Shown: positions 17,488-26,962, counted from the first letter of the stretch. The stretch: DNA of 64,000 nt from Clostridium sp. 1001275B_160808_H3 (GCF_015550425.1 NZ_JADNAT010000005.1:2275-66274); one strand, 5' to 3'. Made by a program: numbers and translations. The notes: generated from the sequence alone by a model not told the origin.

Positions 17488-18735
17488 ATGAAGATTTTAT
17501 TAATTGGATCTGGTGGTAGGGAGCATGCTTTGGCTTGGAAGCTTGCTAAGAGTAAGAAGGTAGAAAGAATATTTGTTGCTCCTGGTAATGGGGGAACTGC
17601 TAGGGAAAATAAGTGTGAAAATATAAATATAACTGATATAGATGAACTTTTGAAATTTGCTTTAGATAATTCTATTGATTTAACTGTTGTTGGACCTGAA
17701 GATCCTTTAACTAATGGGATCGTTGATAAGTTTAAAATGAATGGACTTAAGATTTTTGGACCTAGTGGAAAAGCTGCAATGCTTGAAGGTAGTAAGAGTT
17801 TTTCTAAGGATTTCATGAAAAAGTATGGAGTTAAAACTGCAGAGTATGAAGTATTTCATGATGTTAATAAAGCTTTAGATTATTTAGAAACTTGTCCATA
17901 TCCTACGGTAGTTAAGGCTGATGGATTAGCTGCTGGAAAAGGTGTTGCTATTTGTGAAAATAAAGAAGAGGCCATAGATGCAGTAAAATCTTTTATGGTT
18001 GATGACATATTTAATGGAGCAGGGCAAAAAATAGTTATAGAAGAGTTTTTAGAAGGTGTAGAGGCATCTATTCTTTCAATTACAGATGGAAAAACTATTA
18101 TACCATTTATATCTGCAAAGGATCATAAACAAATTTTTGATGGTGGTAAGGGGCCAAATACTGGAGGGATGGGAGTTGTAGCACCTAATCCATATGTAAC
18201 AGAAGAGGTTTTAAAGGATTTTGAAGAAAATATAATGAATAGGACTTTAGTTGGAATAAGAGAAGAAGGATTTGATTATAAAGGTATAATATTCTTTGGT
18301 CTTATGATAACTAAAAAAGGATCATATCTTTTAGAATATAATGTGAGAATGGGAGATCCAGAAACACAATCAGTACTTAATTTAATGGAAGGCGATTTAC
18401 TAGAACTTATAGAAGCTTCATTAATAGAGAATTTGAAAAATACAGAAGTTAAATGGGAAAAAGGAGCATGTGTAAATGTAGTTTTAGCATCAAAGGGATA
18501 TCCGGGAAGTTTTCCTAAGGGATATGAAATTACTATAGATGATGAAATTAAAGATAAAGTTTTTCTAGCAGGTGCAAAACTTGAAAATGGAATTTTAAAA
18601 ACTAATGGGGGAAGAGTTCTTTCAGTGGTTGGATTTGGAGAAACAATAGAAAAAGCAAGAGAAGATGCTTATAATACTATAGAAAAAGTAGAATTTAGAG
18701 ATAAATATTTTAGAAATGATATAGGATTAATTTAA
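17488..18735 (+). CDS. purD: Phosphoribosylamine-glycine ligase
   Basis: GAR synthetase links phosphoribosylamine to glycine with ATP. The 415-residue ATP-grasp protein is of normal length. Motifs are LLIGSGGREHALAWKL (N-terminus), VVGPEDPLTNGIVD, ADGLAAGKGVAIC, GGKGPNTGGMGVVAP and YNVRMGDPETQ. TTGGAGG precedes the ATG. It is the last pur gene; a terminator follows. Confidence 0.96.
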   Translation: MKILLIGSGGREHALAWKLAKSKKVERIFVAPGNGGTARENKCENINITDIDELLKFALDNSIDLTVVGPEDPLTNGIVDKFKMNGLKIFGPSGKAAMLEGSKSFSKDFMKKYGVKTAEYEVFHDVNKALDYLETCPYPTVVKADGLAAGKGVAICENKEEAIDAVKSFMVDDIFNGAGQKIVIEEFLEGVEASILSITDGKTIIPFISAKDHKQIFDGGKGPNTGGMGVVAPNPYVTEEVLKDFEENIMNRTLVGIREEGFDYKGIIFFGLMITKKGSYLLEYNVRMGDPETQSVLNLMEGDLLELIEASLIENLKNTEVKWEKGACVNVVLASKGYPGSFPKGYEITIDDEIKDKVFLAGAKLENGILKTNGGRVLSVVGFGETIEKAREDAYNTIEKVEFRDKYFRNDIGLI

Positions 18736-18779
18736 AGATTAGAAAACTATTTTAAATATAAAATAATAAAGATAGAGAG

Positions 18780-18805
18780 AAAGGATACCGAAATGGTGTC
18801 CTTTT
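18780..18805 (+). terminator. Terminator of the purine operon
   Basis: The stem AAAGGATACC/GGTGTCCTTT (one T-G pair) with loop GAAAT ends in a short T-run, 45 bases after purD. Confidence 0.8.
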
Positions 18806-18959
18806 AGGTTAGTTAGATATATAAAACTAATAAATAAGAAATCGGTATATTATAAATTTACTTTTAAAATGTAATAATTAATATAATTTTCCCCAATAAT
18901 ATAAAGGTAAATAAAAATAAATTGAGCTATAAATGCTTAATAAAACCTTGGAGGAAAAA

Positions 18960-19109
18960 ATGAACAGAGAAACTAAAAATCAAGTTTATGCAAAAGCAAA
19001 GGAAATGATAATAGCAGGAGAGTCTTGGGATAAAATAATGGAAGAAACAAGATTAAGACAAAAGGATTTAAGAAGGATACAAATTAATGAAATAGATCCT
19101 AAGTTCTAA
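18960..19109 (+). CDS. Small basic protein, unknown
   Basis: A 49-residue protein (MNRETKNQVYAKAKEM...) with strong ribosome binding site CTTGGAGG seven bases before the ATG, and its own terminator behind. It is charged and helical. The middle (AKEMIIAGESWDKIMEETRLRQKDLRRI) has the spacing of a short helix-turn-helix, so DNA binding is possible but unproven. I do not recognise a family. Confidence 0.7.
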   Translation: MNRETKNQVYAKAKEMIIAGESWDKIMEETRLRQKDLRRIQINEIDPKF

Positions 19110-19143
19110 AAAATTTAAACATTATTAAAAAATATATATGGCC

Positions 19144-19180
19144 TAGAAGAAGTGGATTATTGTAATCTGCTTCTATTTTT
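19144..19180 (+). terminator. Terminator after the 49-residue gene
   Basis: TAGAAG...GGATTA pairs with TAATCTGCTTCTA (a 3-base bulge), followed by TTTTT. Confidence 0.75.
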
Positions 19181-19394
19181 TATAAAAATAATATTACTAT
19201 ATATACTTTTAATAAATAAGCTGTAATATTATTCTAAGATTTTTATATTATGCAAAAAAAATGCTTTCCTTTTTCATATATTTTTGGCATAATATAAAGG
19301 TATTTATAAAAAAAATATGTCTAATTATGTTAAACTGAAAAATGGATATACTAACTATATAATAATAAATACAATAAAAAGAAGGAGAGTACGT

Positions 19395-21317
19395 ATGAAG
19401 AAAAAATTGTCTAAAGAAGCTTATGGTGGCGTACATGGTAAAGATTATGTACCATACATAACAGATAAGTCGAAGAGTGGAACAAACCTATCTGTTATAA
19501 TAATAGGAATAGTATTGTCTGCTGTATTTGCAGCATCAACTGCTTATTCTGGAATGAAGTCAGGATTAACTGTTGCGGCAGGAATACCAGGGGCTATAAT
19601 AGGTTCAATGCTTATAGGAGCTTTTGCTCGTAATAAAGGTATTCTTGGAAAAAATATAACACAAGGTATGGCAAGTGGTGGAGAGTCTGTAGCTAGTGGT
19701 ATGATTTATGTATTACCTTCAATTATCTTAATAGGAAGTAATATTACATTCTTAGAAGGATTAATTGTAGGTGTAGGTGGAGTTCTATTTGGAATGGGAT
19801 GTCTATCTTTAGTTTATAAATATCTAATAGTAGAAGAGCATGGAAAACTTATGTATCCAGAATCTATGGCTATATCTGAAACACTTATTGCTTCAGAAGG
19901 TGATGGGGATGCTATAAAGTTCATGGGAATTGGATTTGTAATAAGTGGTATTATAAATGTATTAACAGGATCATTTTTAAACATTATAAACAACAGTATA
20001 ACTTATGTAGGAAGTAAATTTTATAAATGGAAGTTTTCTACTGAAGTAAATCCACTTTTACTAGGTATAGGCTTTATAGTTGGATTAGAAGTATCACTAA
20101 CTATGTTTGCAGGTTCAATATTAGCTAATTTTGGTGTTTCACCATTAATAGGATATTTTACTGATATGGCAGCAAATAATATGCATTCTTGGAATGATGC
20201 TTCATTATTACTTAACCAAATGGATGTAAATGCGATATCAGGAAGTTACGTTAAGTACATAGGTGCTGGAATGATGCTTTGTGGAGGTTTAATAGGAGCT
20301 ATTAAACTTATACCAACTATAGTTGTTTCAATTAAAGAAACATTAAAAGCAAAATCAGGCAAAGATAGTGACTCAGAAAGTAATTCAAGTGAAATAATAA
20401 TACTTTTAGCAGGTAGCATTATTGCATTTATAGCTGCATTTATGATATCTCAAAGTATTAAGATGGCTATAATAGCTGTTATTGTTTCTTTATTATTATC
20501 TTTACTTTTTGTAATAGTTTCTGGACGTTTAACAGGTACAATAGGAACATCAAACCTTCCTGTATCAGGTATGACAATTGCTTCATTAGTTATATTAACA
20601 TTAGTTTTTGTTATAATGGGATGGAGTAGCCAAGCGGATAATAAATCATTGCTTTTATTTGCAGCATTTATGGTTGTTGCAATATCTGTAGCTGGAGGAT
20701 ACAGTCAATCTCAAAAAGTATCTTACATAATAGGTGGAAGTAAAAAAGAAATGCAAAATAGCTTTTTAATTTCAAGTATAGTAGGTGTTGTTGTTGTTAC
20801 AGGAACAATAAAGATACTATCAGAACAATTAGCAGTTACTGGTGCAGATGCACAATTTGCATTACCACAAGCTAATTTAATGGCTACATTAACATCAGGT
20901 ATTATGTCAGGTGATTTACCTTGGCCTATGATACTTGTAGGTATTGTTATGGCATTATTCTTATTCTTACTAAATCTACCAATAATGACAATAGCAATTG
21001 GATTCTACTTACCTATATCAACAACTTCAATAATATTAGTTGGAGCATTAATTCGTGTGTTTGTTGAAAAGATGAGTAAGAACGAAAAAGAAAAAGAAGC
21101 TAAAGTTGCAAATGGAATAAGCTTATCTTCAGGGCTTGTTGCAGGAGGTTCAATAATAGGACTAGTAGGAATAATCTTACAAGTAACAGGTTTAATAACT
21201 CCTAAAACTCCAGTTGGATTTGCTTCTGGTAATATGATGGCTATAATATTATTAGTTATTTTAGTTATAGCTACTACAGTACCAATTATGAAATCAAAGG
21301 TTAGTAAAACAGAATAA
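19395..21317 (+). CDS. OPT-family oligopeptide transporter
   Basis: A 640-residue integral membrane protein with about 15 hydrophobic segments and the OPT-family start (YVPYI, then GIVLSAVFAASTAYSGMKSGLTVAAGIPGAIIG). It also has GGESVASGMIYVLPS, YPESMAISETLIASEG and NLPIMTIAIGFYLP. Members import oligopeptides or metal chelates using proton or sodium gradients; the substrate here is unknown. A longer frame opens at 19317. AAGGAG stands before the ATG at 19395, which also begins the conserved KKKLSKEAYGG segment, so I chose it. Single gene with its own terminator. Confidence 0.9.
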   Translation: MKKKLSKEAYGGVHGKDYVPYITDKSKSGTNLSVIIIGIVLSAVFAASTAYSGMKSGLTVAAGIPGAIIGSMLIGAFARNKGILGKNITQGMASGGESVASGMIYVLPSIILIGSNITFLEGLIVGVGGVLFGMGCLSLVYKYLIVEEHGKLMYPESMAISETLIASEGDGDAIKFMGIGFVISGIINVLTGSFLNIINNSITYVGSKFYKWKFSTEVNPLLLGIGFIVGLEVSLTMFAGSILANFGVSPLIGYFTDMAANNMHSWNDASLLLNQMDVNAISGSYVKYIGAGMMLCGGLIGAIKLIPTIVVSIKETLKAKSGKDSDSESNSSEIIILLAGSIIAFIAAFMISQSIKMAIIAVIVSLLLSLLFVIVSGRLTGTIGTSNLPVSGMTIASLVILTLVFVIMGWSSQADNKSLLLFAAFMVVAISVAGGYSQSQKVSYIIGGSKKEMQNSFLISSIVGVVVVTGTIKILSEQLAVTGADAQFALPQANLMATLTSGIMSGDLPWPMILVGIVMALFLFLLNLPIMTIAIGFYLPISTTSIILVGALIRVFVEKMSKNEKEKEAKVANGISLSSGLVAGGSIIGLVGIILQVTGLITPKTPVGFASGNMMAIILLVILVIATTVPIMKSKVSKTE

Positions 21318-21383
21318 TAACTATTAGAAATTATATTTAAATTTTTAATAGTTTAGATTAAGAAATATAAATTAATATAAAAG

Positions 21384-21433
21384 AGGCTATATAATTAACG
21401 GATATAAAACCATTAATTATGATAGCCTTTTTT
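21384..21433 (+). terminator. Terminator after the OPT transporter
   Basis: AGGCTAT plus TAATTAA pair with TTAATTA plus ATAGCCT, followed by seven T. Confidence 0.9.
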
Positions 21434-21625
21434 TATTTTATATAAAATGAAATGAAAGATATAATAAAAGAATATATTTAATATAGATTGCAGTGGTATA
21501 ATAAGAAATGATTAATATTTTCTTTTAAGTATTTAAACCTTAATGAAGATAAGGTTGAGTTATAGTTAAATTAAGTATAAAAAAGTTATAACAAACAAAA
21601 AAGTATTTAAAAGTAACAAAATATA

Positions 21626-21656
21626 TTGACAAAATTTACAAATAGGAATATGATGG
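21626..21656 (+). promoter_or_regulatory. Promoter of the 36-codon leader peptide
   Basis: TTGACA, a 17-base spacer and TATGAT lie just upstream of the AAAAGGAGGTAGG ribosome binding site of the small frame at 21696. This is one of the best promoters in the window, although it serves only a tiny frame followed by terminators. Confidence 0.75.
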
Positions 21657-21695
21657 TAAAGTAATAAAGTAAAAATATAAAAAGGAGGTAGGAAA

Positions 21696-21806
21696 ATGTC
21701 AAACATTATGTTTAATTTAGAAATGTTATTTAAAGATAATAAAAGTAAATATATTAAAAACTATATTAATAATCCTATCTCATTGTGTAAGTTTATATGT
21801 AGGTGA
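21696..21806 (+). CDS. Probable leader peptide of the ABC exporter operon
   Basis: A 36-residue frame (MSNIMFNLEMLFKDNKSKYI...) with near-perfect ribosome binding site AAAGGAGGTAGG and its own promoter. Two terminator-like hairpins follow before the exporter genes. A segment of the coding sequence (21767-21776, TAATAATCCT) can pair over ten bases, with one G-U, with 21892-21901, which is the left arm and loop of the first terminator. The layout matches ribosome-mediated attenuation, as in Bacillus bmrB-bmrCD. I see no similarity of the peptide itself to known leaders. Confidence 0.65.
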   Translation: MSNIMFNLEMLFKDNKSKYIKNYINNPISLCKFICR

Positions 21807-21885
21807 TTTATACAATATTACTTTATAAAAGTATATATTCGTTAAAAATATAAGAATATTACTTGAATTTATATAAAGATAATTA

Positions 21886-21919
21886 GGGCCAAGGGTTATT
21901 ACTCCTGGCTTTTTATTTT
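21886..21919 (+). terminator. First leader terminator upstream of the ABC exporter
   Basis: GCCA(A)GGG pairs with TCCTGGC around loop TTATTAC, with the run TTTTTATTTT behind. The left arm and loop can alternatively pair with the leader-peptide coding sequence at 21767-21776. Confidence 0.7.
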
Positions 21920-21945
21920 GTTTAAAATTATAAAAACATATAAGT

Positions 21946-21981
21946 AAAAGGTCATGGGTAACTGTGGCCTTTTTGTCTTTT
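21946..21981 (+). terminator. Second leader terminator upstream of the ABC exporter
   Basis: AAAAGGTCA pairs with TGGCCTTTT (one T-G) around TGGGTAACTG, then GTCTTTTT. It lies about 90 bases before the first exporter gene. A four-codon frame (MYNK) with a strong ribosome binding site follows at about 22002. Confidence 0.65.
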
Positions 21982-22057
21982 TAAGAAGGAGAGAGGGGTG
22001 TATGTATAACAAATAATCAAAAATAATATTAGTAATGAATTAAAGGGGGAAAATTTT

Positions 22058-23794
22058 ATGACTAGAGTACTAAAATATGTTTCAAAATACAAGTCGATGC
22101 TAATAATTGGAACATTATCTATGCTTGCAGTAATTGGGGTAGATTTATTTATACCATACTTGCAACAAATCTTTATAGATGATGGAGTTATAGCAGGAAA
22201 CAACAATATAATAATTAAAGTTTTGTTAGGAATGCTATTAATTACAATAATAAAAGCTATTTTTGGATATTTAAAAGAATTTCTTTATGATCTTTTAAGT
22301 GTAAGAGTTCATGAAGATATAAAAAATGATTTATTTAATCATATTCAAAAATTAGAATTTAAGTATTTTGATAATATGAATACTGGTGAGCTAATGTCAA
22401 GAATAGGAGAAGATGTAGAAAATATATGGCAAACTATAGGGTTTGGACTTAGATTGTTTATAGAAAATATAATATACTTTGTAGTTTCTACAGTTATCTT
22501 ATTCAAATTAAATTTTACCTTAGCTTTAGCTTGCTTTATCATAATGATACCAATAGGTTTTATAGCAATAAAGTTAGAAAATAAATTTGGGAAATCTTAT
22601 GAAGAGATAAGTGATCAAACGGCTAAGATTAATACAACAGCTCAAGAAAATATAGCAGGGGTAAGATTAGTAAAGGCATTTTCAAGGGAAAAATATGAAA
22701 TAACAAAATTTTTAAAGATGAATAGAAGTTACTATGATTTAAACATGAAACAAGCTAAAATAATCGGTGACTTTTTTCCACCAATAGAATTTTTAACAAA
22801 TATATCATTGGTTATAATGATAGTTTTTGGTGGATATCTTGTTATGAAAGAAAATATTACTATAGGAGTTCTAGTAGCATTTAGTGGGTATATTTGGAAT
22901 CTTATATGGCCAATGAGAATGTTAGGAGAATTAATAGATTTACTTTCTAGAAATAGTGCTTCAGCTAAAAAGATATTTGAAATAATGGATAGAGAACCTG
23001 AAATTAAAAGTAAAGAAAAAAGCTATAAAAATAATGACTTAAAAGGAGATATAACCTTTAATAACGTTAGCTTTAAATATAATGATGAATATGTTTTAAA
23101 GAATATAAATTTAGATATTAAATCTGGAGATACAGTAGCTATAATGGGAACTACAGGTTCAGGTAAATCAACTTTAATTAATTTGATAGGAAGATATTAT
23201 GATTTAAGTGAAGGAAATATAAAAATAGATAATGTAGATATAAAAGATTATGATTTAGACTTTTTAAGAAAAAATATGTCTATAGTTCCACAAGATACAT
23301 TTTTATTTTCAGATTCAATAATTAACAATATAAAATTTAGTAATGAAAATGCACAAACAAAAGAAGTTGAAAAAGCAGCTTCATTAGCATGTGCCTTAGA
23401 TTTTATAGAAGAACTAGAAGAAGGTTTATATACAGAAATAGGAGAAAGAGGACTTGGTTTATCAGGAGGACAAAAACAAAGAATATCAATAGCTAGAGCA
23501 TTAGTAAGAAACTCTAAAGTATTAATATTAGATGATTCTACATCTGCATTAGATATGGAAACAGAACATGAATTATTAAAAAATCTATCAAAAAGAGATG
23601 TAAAGAGCACAACTTTTATTATAGCTCATAGAATTTCTGCTGTAAAAAATGCAGATATAATAATCTATTTAGAAAATGGTGAAATAAAAGAAAAGGGAAC
23701 CCATGAAGAACTATTAAAGCTTAAGGGAAAGTATTTTGATATTTATTGCAACCAATTTAAAGACTTTAATGAAATAGAAGAGGAGGTGGTTTAA
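22058..23794 (+). CDS. ABC exporter half-transporter, degenerate catalytic site (BmrC-like)
   Basis: A 578-residue half-transporter with six membrane segments (about 1-300) and an ATPase domain. Walker A is GTTGSGKST, the signature LSGGQ is intact, and Walker B reads LILDDS, with Asp in place of the catalytic Glu. With the next gene it forms a heterodimeric multidrug-type exporter of the BmrCD/TM287-288 class. In such pairs one ATP site is degenerate, and the pattern here fits exactly. Its ribosome binding site is AAAGGGGG. It sits behind a leader peptide and two terminators, suggesting induction by attenuation. One base separates it from the partner gene. Confidence 0.9.
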   Translation: MTRVLKYVSKYKSMLIIGTLSMLAVIGVDLFIPYLQQIFIDDGVIAGNNNIIIKVLLGMLLITIIKAIFGYLKEFLYDLLSVRVHEDIKNDLFNHIQKLEFKYFDNMNTGELMSRIGEDVENIWQTIGFGLRLFIENIIYFVVSTVILFKLNFTLALACFIIMIPIGFIAIKLENKFGKSYEEISDQTAKINTTAQENIAGVRLVKAFSREKYEITKFLKMNRSYYDLNMKQAKIIGDFFPPIEFLTNISLVIMIVFGGYLVMKENITIGVLVAFSGYIWNLIWPMRMLGELIDLLSRNSASAKKIFEIMDREPEIKSKEKSYKNNDLKGDITFNNVSFKYNDEYVLKNINLDIKSGDTVAIMGTTGSGKSTLINLIGRYYDLSEGNIKIDNVDIKDYDLDFLRKNMSIVPQDTFLFSDSIINNIKFSNENAQTKEVEKAASLACALDFIEELEEGLYTEIGERGLGLSGGQKQRISIARALVRNSKVLILDDSTSALDMETEHELLKNLSKRDVKSTTFIIAHRISAVKNADIIIYLENGEIKEKGTHEELLKLKGKYFDIYCNQFKDFNEIEEEVV

Positions 23795-23795
23795 G

Positions 23796-25586
23796 ATGGA
23801 AAATACAAATTTAATAAAAAAAGATGAAGAAGTAATAAGAAGAAGTAAAAGCGAAATAACAGTAAAGCTTTTAGAATATCTTAAACCTTATAAATTTAAA
23901 TCCTTTATAGTTATATTACTTATGATATTTGTTATGATATCTTCAATAGTTAATCCATTGCTTTTAAAGATAGCAATAGATAAGTATGTAGTAAATAAGG
24001 ATGTAAAAGGATTGATTTTAATAGGAATAATACTAATAGTATTAAATTTACTTGCATGGGGTTTATCAAAAATTAGATGGAATATGATAACTTCAATAAC
24101 TAATAATATTTTAGTTAATATAAGGCATGAATTATATAGTCATATACAATACTTATCATTTGATTTTTTTGATGGAAGACCAGTTGGGAAAATACTTTCA
24201 AGAGTAGTTTCAGATGTTAATTCATTAAAAAATTTATTTTCTCAAAGTATTCAATCTCTTATACCACAATTATTAAATCTTTTATGTGTAGCTATTATTA
24301 TGTTTTTTCTTAACTATAAACTAGCTTTAGCCTCAGTAGCATTACTACCAGTACTTGGTATAGCTATGTTTTGTATTGAAATATATTCAAGAAGAAGATG
24401 GGAAATTTATAGAAATAAGAGGTCAAACTTGAATGGTTTTACTCATGAGGATTTTTCAGGAATAAAAATAGTTCAAGGGTTTGCTAAAGAGAAAGGAACA
24501 GAAAATAATTTTAAATCAATGGTAAAGGAATTAAGTAATTCTTTTGTAAGAGCTGTTATGTTAAATGATTTCTTTTGGCCACTTGTAGAATTATCATGGG
24601 GAGCTGGTACTTTAATAGTATTTGCAGTTGGATATAAATTAGTTATAAATAATGAAATACAAATAGGAACATTAATAGCATTTTCAATGTATGTAGGAAT
24701 GTTTTGGAGACCTATAATGAATCTTTCAAGTTTTTATAATACTTTAATCACAAACTTTTCAGCAGCAGATAGAATATTTGATATTTTAGATATGAAGCCA
24801 GTAATAAAAAATGAAGAAAATGCAAAGAAAATTGGGAAAATTCAAGGTGTTGTAGAATTTAAAGATGTTAATTTTTCTTATGATGAAAATACAAAAGTTT
24901 TAAAAGATATAAACTTCAAAGTTAATAAAGGTGAAAAAATAGCATTAGTTGGAGCAACTGGTGCAGGAAAAACAACTATAGTTTCTTTATTAAGTAGATT
25001 CTATGATCCTACATCTGGAGAAGTTTTAGTGGATGGAAAGAATATAAAAAATGTAGATTTAGAATCTTTAAGAAGTCAAATGGGAATAATGCTTCAAGAT
25101 ACATTTTTATTTTCAACAACTATAATGGAAAATATAAGATATGGAAGATTGGATGCAACTGATGAAGAAGTTATAAATGCAGCAAAGGCAGTTAATGCTC
25201 ATGAATTTATTTTAAAATTAGAAAATGGATATAACACAGAAGTAAATGAAAGAGGTACAAGATTATCTTTAGGACAAAGGCAGTTAGTATCATTTGCAAG
25301 AGCATTACTTGCAAATCCTAGAATATTAATATTAGATGAAGCAACATCTAATATAGATACAGAAACAGAAAAATTAGTACAAGAAGGTATAGAAAAATTA
25401 CTTCATGGAAGAACATCCTTTGTTGTAGCACATAGATTATCTACCATAAGAGATTGCGACAAAATTATGGTTATAAATGACGGAAGAATAGAAGAAGTAG
25501 GTAACCATAATGAATTACTAAATAATAAAGGTAGTTACTATGATTTGTATATTACACAGTATAAATTCTTAAATGAAGGAGCATAA
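23796..25586 (+). CDS. ABC exporter half-transporter, canonical Walker B (BmrD-like)
   Basis: The 596-residue partner of the preceding gene. A longer N-terminus comes before six membrane segments. The ATPase domain has Walker A GATGAGKTT, an altered signature LSLGQ, and a proper Walker B LILDEATS. So the ATP site formed by this Walker A/B with the partner's LSGGQ is catalytic, while the opposite site is degenerate on both faces. That is strong evidence for an obligate heterodimer. AGGAGG lies within the end of the upstream gene. The cargo is unknown; drugs or lipids are usual for the class. Confidence 0.9.
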   Translation: MENTNLIKKDEEVIRRSKSEITVKLLEYLKPYKFKSFIVILLMIFVMISSIVNPLLLKIAIDKYVVNKDVKGLILIGIILIVLNLLAWGLSKIRWNMITSITNNILVNIRHELYSHIQYLSFDFFDGRPVGKILSRVVSDVNSLKNLFSQSIQSLIPQLLNLLCVAIIMFFLNYKLALASVALLPVLGIAMFCIEIYSRRRWEIYRNKRSNLNGFTHEDFSGIKIVQGFAKEKGTENNFKSMVKELSNSFVRAVMLNDFFWPLVELSWGAGTLIVFAVGYKLVINNEIQIGTLIAFSMYVGMFWRPIMNLSSFYNTLITNFSAADRIFDILDMKPVIKNEENAKKIGKIQGVVEFKDVNFSYDENTKVLKDINFKVNKGEKIALVGATGAGKTTIVSLLSRFYDPTSGEVLVDGKNIKNVDLESLRSQMGIMLQDTFLFSTTIMENIRYGRLDATDEEVINAAKAVNAHEFILKLENGYNTEVNERGTRLSLGQRQLVSFARALLANPRILILDEATSNIDTETEKLVQEGIEKLLHGRTSFVVAHRLSTIRDCDKIMVINDGRIEEVGNHNELLNNKGSYYDLYITQYKFLNEGA

Positions 25587-25596
25587 AAGGAATTGT

Positions 25597-25626
25597 CAAG
25601 CTAAGTTGTACACTTAGCTTGTTTTT
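25597..25626 (+). terminator. Terminator of the ABC exporter operon
   Basis: A perfect 10-bp stem CAAGCTAAGT/ACTTAGCTTG, loop TGTAC, then TTTTT. Confidence 0.92.
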
Positions 25627-25875
25627 CATTAAAGAGCTCTAAATATGCTTATATACAAAACATTTTCTTTGGCACTATTTAAATAATTTTCAGCAATCTT
25701 ATAATATTTTTGTGTAGGAGCATTCCTTTAAGAAATAAGTATAAAGTTACATAATTTAAATTTTAAAGTTAATAAAATTTTGGAATTGATACAGAGTATA
25801 TAGATTTAAAAAGTAAAATAAAAGATATATAATTAATATGAAAACAAAATAAATATTATAAAAGGGGAGTTAGAG

Positions 25876-26703
25876 ATGATATATGAGAAAATAAATCTAA
25901 GGGATATTTCAAGTAAATTAAAAGATAGCAATGCTATAATGAGTAATTATATTCCAGAAAATAGTGAAGAAATTAATATAAATAAGAAAAGAGAAACTAT
26001 AATTATATGCCCAGGAGGGGGATATGTAGGAACATCTGATAGAGAAGCTGAACCAGTTGCATTTAAATTTATTGCAGAAGGGTTCAATGTGGTTGTCTTA
26101 AGATATAGTGTTGCTCCAAATAAATTTCCTAAAGCATTAACAGAACTTGCAGCTACTGTTAATTATATTCGTAGTAAAGGTGAAGAGTGGAATGTTGATA
26201 ATAATAAGATTATAGTATGTGGATTTTCAGCAGGTGGACATCTTGCAGGAAGTTTAGGAGTTTTATGGGATAATAAAATTTTAGAGGAAACTTTAGGATT
26301 AAGCAAAGATGATATAAAACCAAATGCAATGATACTTTGTTATCCAGTTATAACTAGTGGTGAATTTGCTCATAAAGGTTCTTTTGATAATTTATTAGGA
26401 GAAAATACAAGTGAAGGTGAAAGAGAAAAACTTTCTTTAGAAAAATTAGTATCAAAAAATACACCTAAAACATTCTTATGGCACACTTTTGACGATGGAG
26501 CAGTTCCAGTACAAAATTCTTTATTTTTTGCAAATTCATTAGCAGCTAATAATGTACCTTTTGAACTTCATATATATCCAAGCGGTGTACATGGATTAAG
26601 TCTTTGTGAAGAACTTACTGCTATGAATGGGCAAAGTGAACACATCAATGATCATGTATCTACTTGGTTTAATTTAGCAGTAGAATGGATTAAAAAACTT
26701 TAA
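25876..26703 (+). CDS. Alpha/beta hydrolase (acetyl esterase type)
   Basis: A 275-residue serine hydrolase. The oxyanion-hole segment is CPGGGY, the nucleophile elbow GFSAGGHLAG, and the C-terminal acid and His lie in HTFDDGAVPVQ and GVHGLSL. The layout is that of the small esterases related to acetyl-xylan esterase and the BD-FAE group (PGGGY in place of HGGG). It has no signal peptide, so it acts inside the cell, probably removing acyl groups from imported sugars or drugs; the substrate is unknown. AGGGGAG precedes the ATG. It stands alone and is followed by a repeat rather than a clear terminator. Confidence 0.82.
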   Translation: MIYEKINLRDISSKLKDSNAIMSNYIPENSEEININKKRETIIICPGGGYVGTSDREAEPVAFKFIAEGFNVVVLRYSVAPNKFPKALTELAATVNYIRSKGEEWNVDNNKIIVCGFSAGGHLAGSLGVLWDNKILEETLGLSKDDIKPNAMILCYPVITSGEFAHKGSFDNLLGENTSEGEREKLSLEKLVSKNTPKTFLWHTFDDGAVPVQNSLFFANSLAANNVPFELHIYPSGVHGLSLCEELTAMNGQSEHINDHVSTWFNLAVEWIKKL

Positions 26704-26709
26704 AATTAG

Positions 26710-26888
26710 TTATAAATTGAGAATTAAATATAATGATATGTATTAACTTTCCGATTTTTATATAATATCGAATTGTAGTTTCTCATTATAATAAAATCTC
26801 CAATTTAATGCATATCATTTATGAGGCTAATTGCTAATTTAACTGTATAAAGTGGCAGAATATAAGTTATCGTAGCATTTATATTCGT
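26710..26888 (+). repeat. Dispersed repeat, family B, copy 1
   Basis: Three blocks are shared with 35321-35564. The first is a 64-base left block (26710-26773, about three differences) holding ATGATATGTATTAAC and CCGATTTTTATATAATATCG. The second is a middle block, AATTTAACTGTATAAAGTGGCAG (26836-26864). The third is a right block with TTATCGTAGCATTTATATTCG. A further inverted repeat joins TAATGATATG(T)ATTAA with TTAATGCATATCATTTA. Non-coding. Confidence 0.8.
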
Positions 26889-26962
26889 AATTTATAATTA
26901 TTATTTTTGTTTATCTGTTGAACATATATTTTATTTAAGACATATTAAAAATACAAAAATAG

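Noticed and set aside
16545..17816. Minus-strand frames opposite purH and purD
   Set aside because: They are antisense to well-supported enzymes, with no ribosome sites and no recognisable domains.
22001..22017. Four-codon frame MYNK upstream of the ABC exporter as a second leader peptide
   Set aside because: It has a strong ribosome-site sequence but no pairing partner that I could find; it could be chance and is only mentioned in the attenuator finding.
25629..25728. Minus-strand open stretch (NAPTQKYYKIAENYLNSAK...) as a gene remnant
   Set aside because: It reads like protein, but it is only about 33 codons with no start or family match; chance is too likely in AT-rich DNA.
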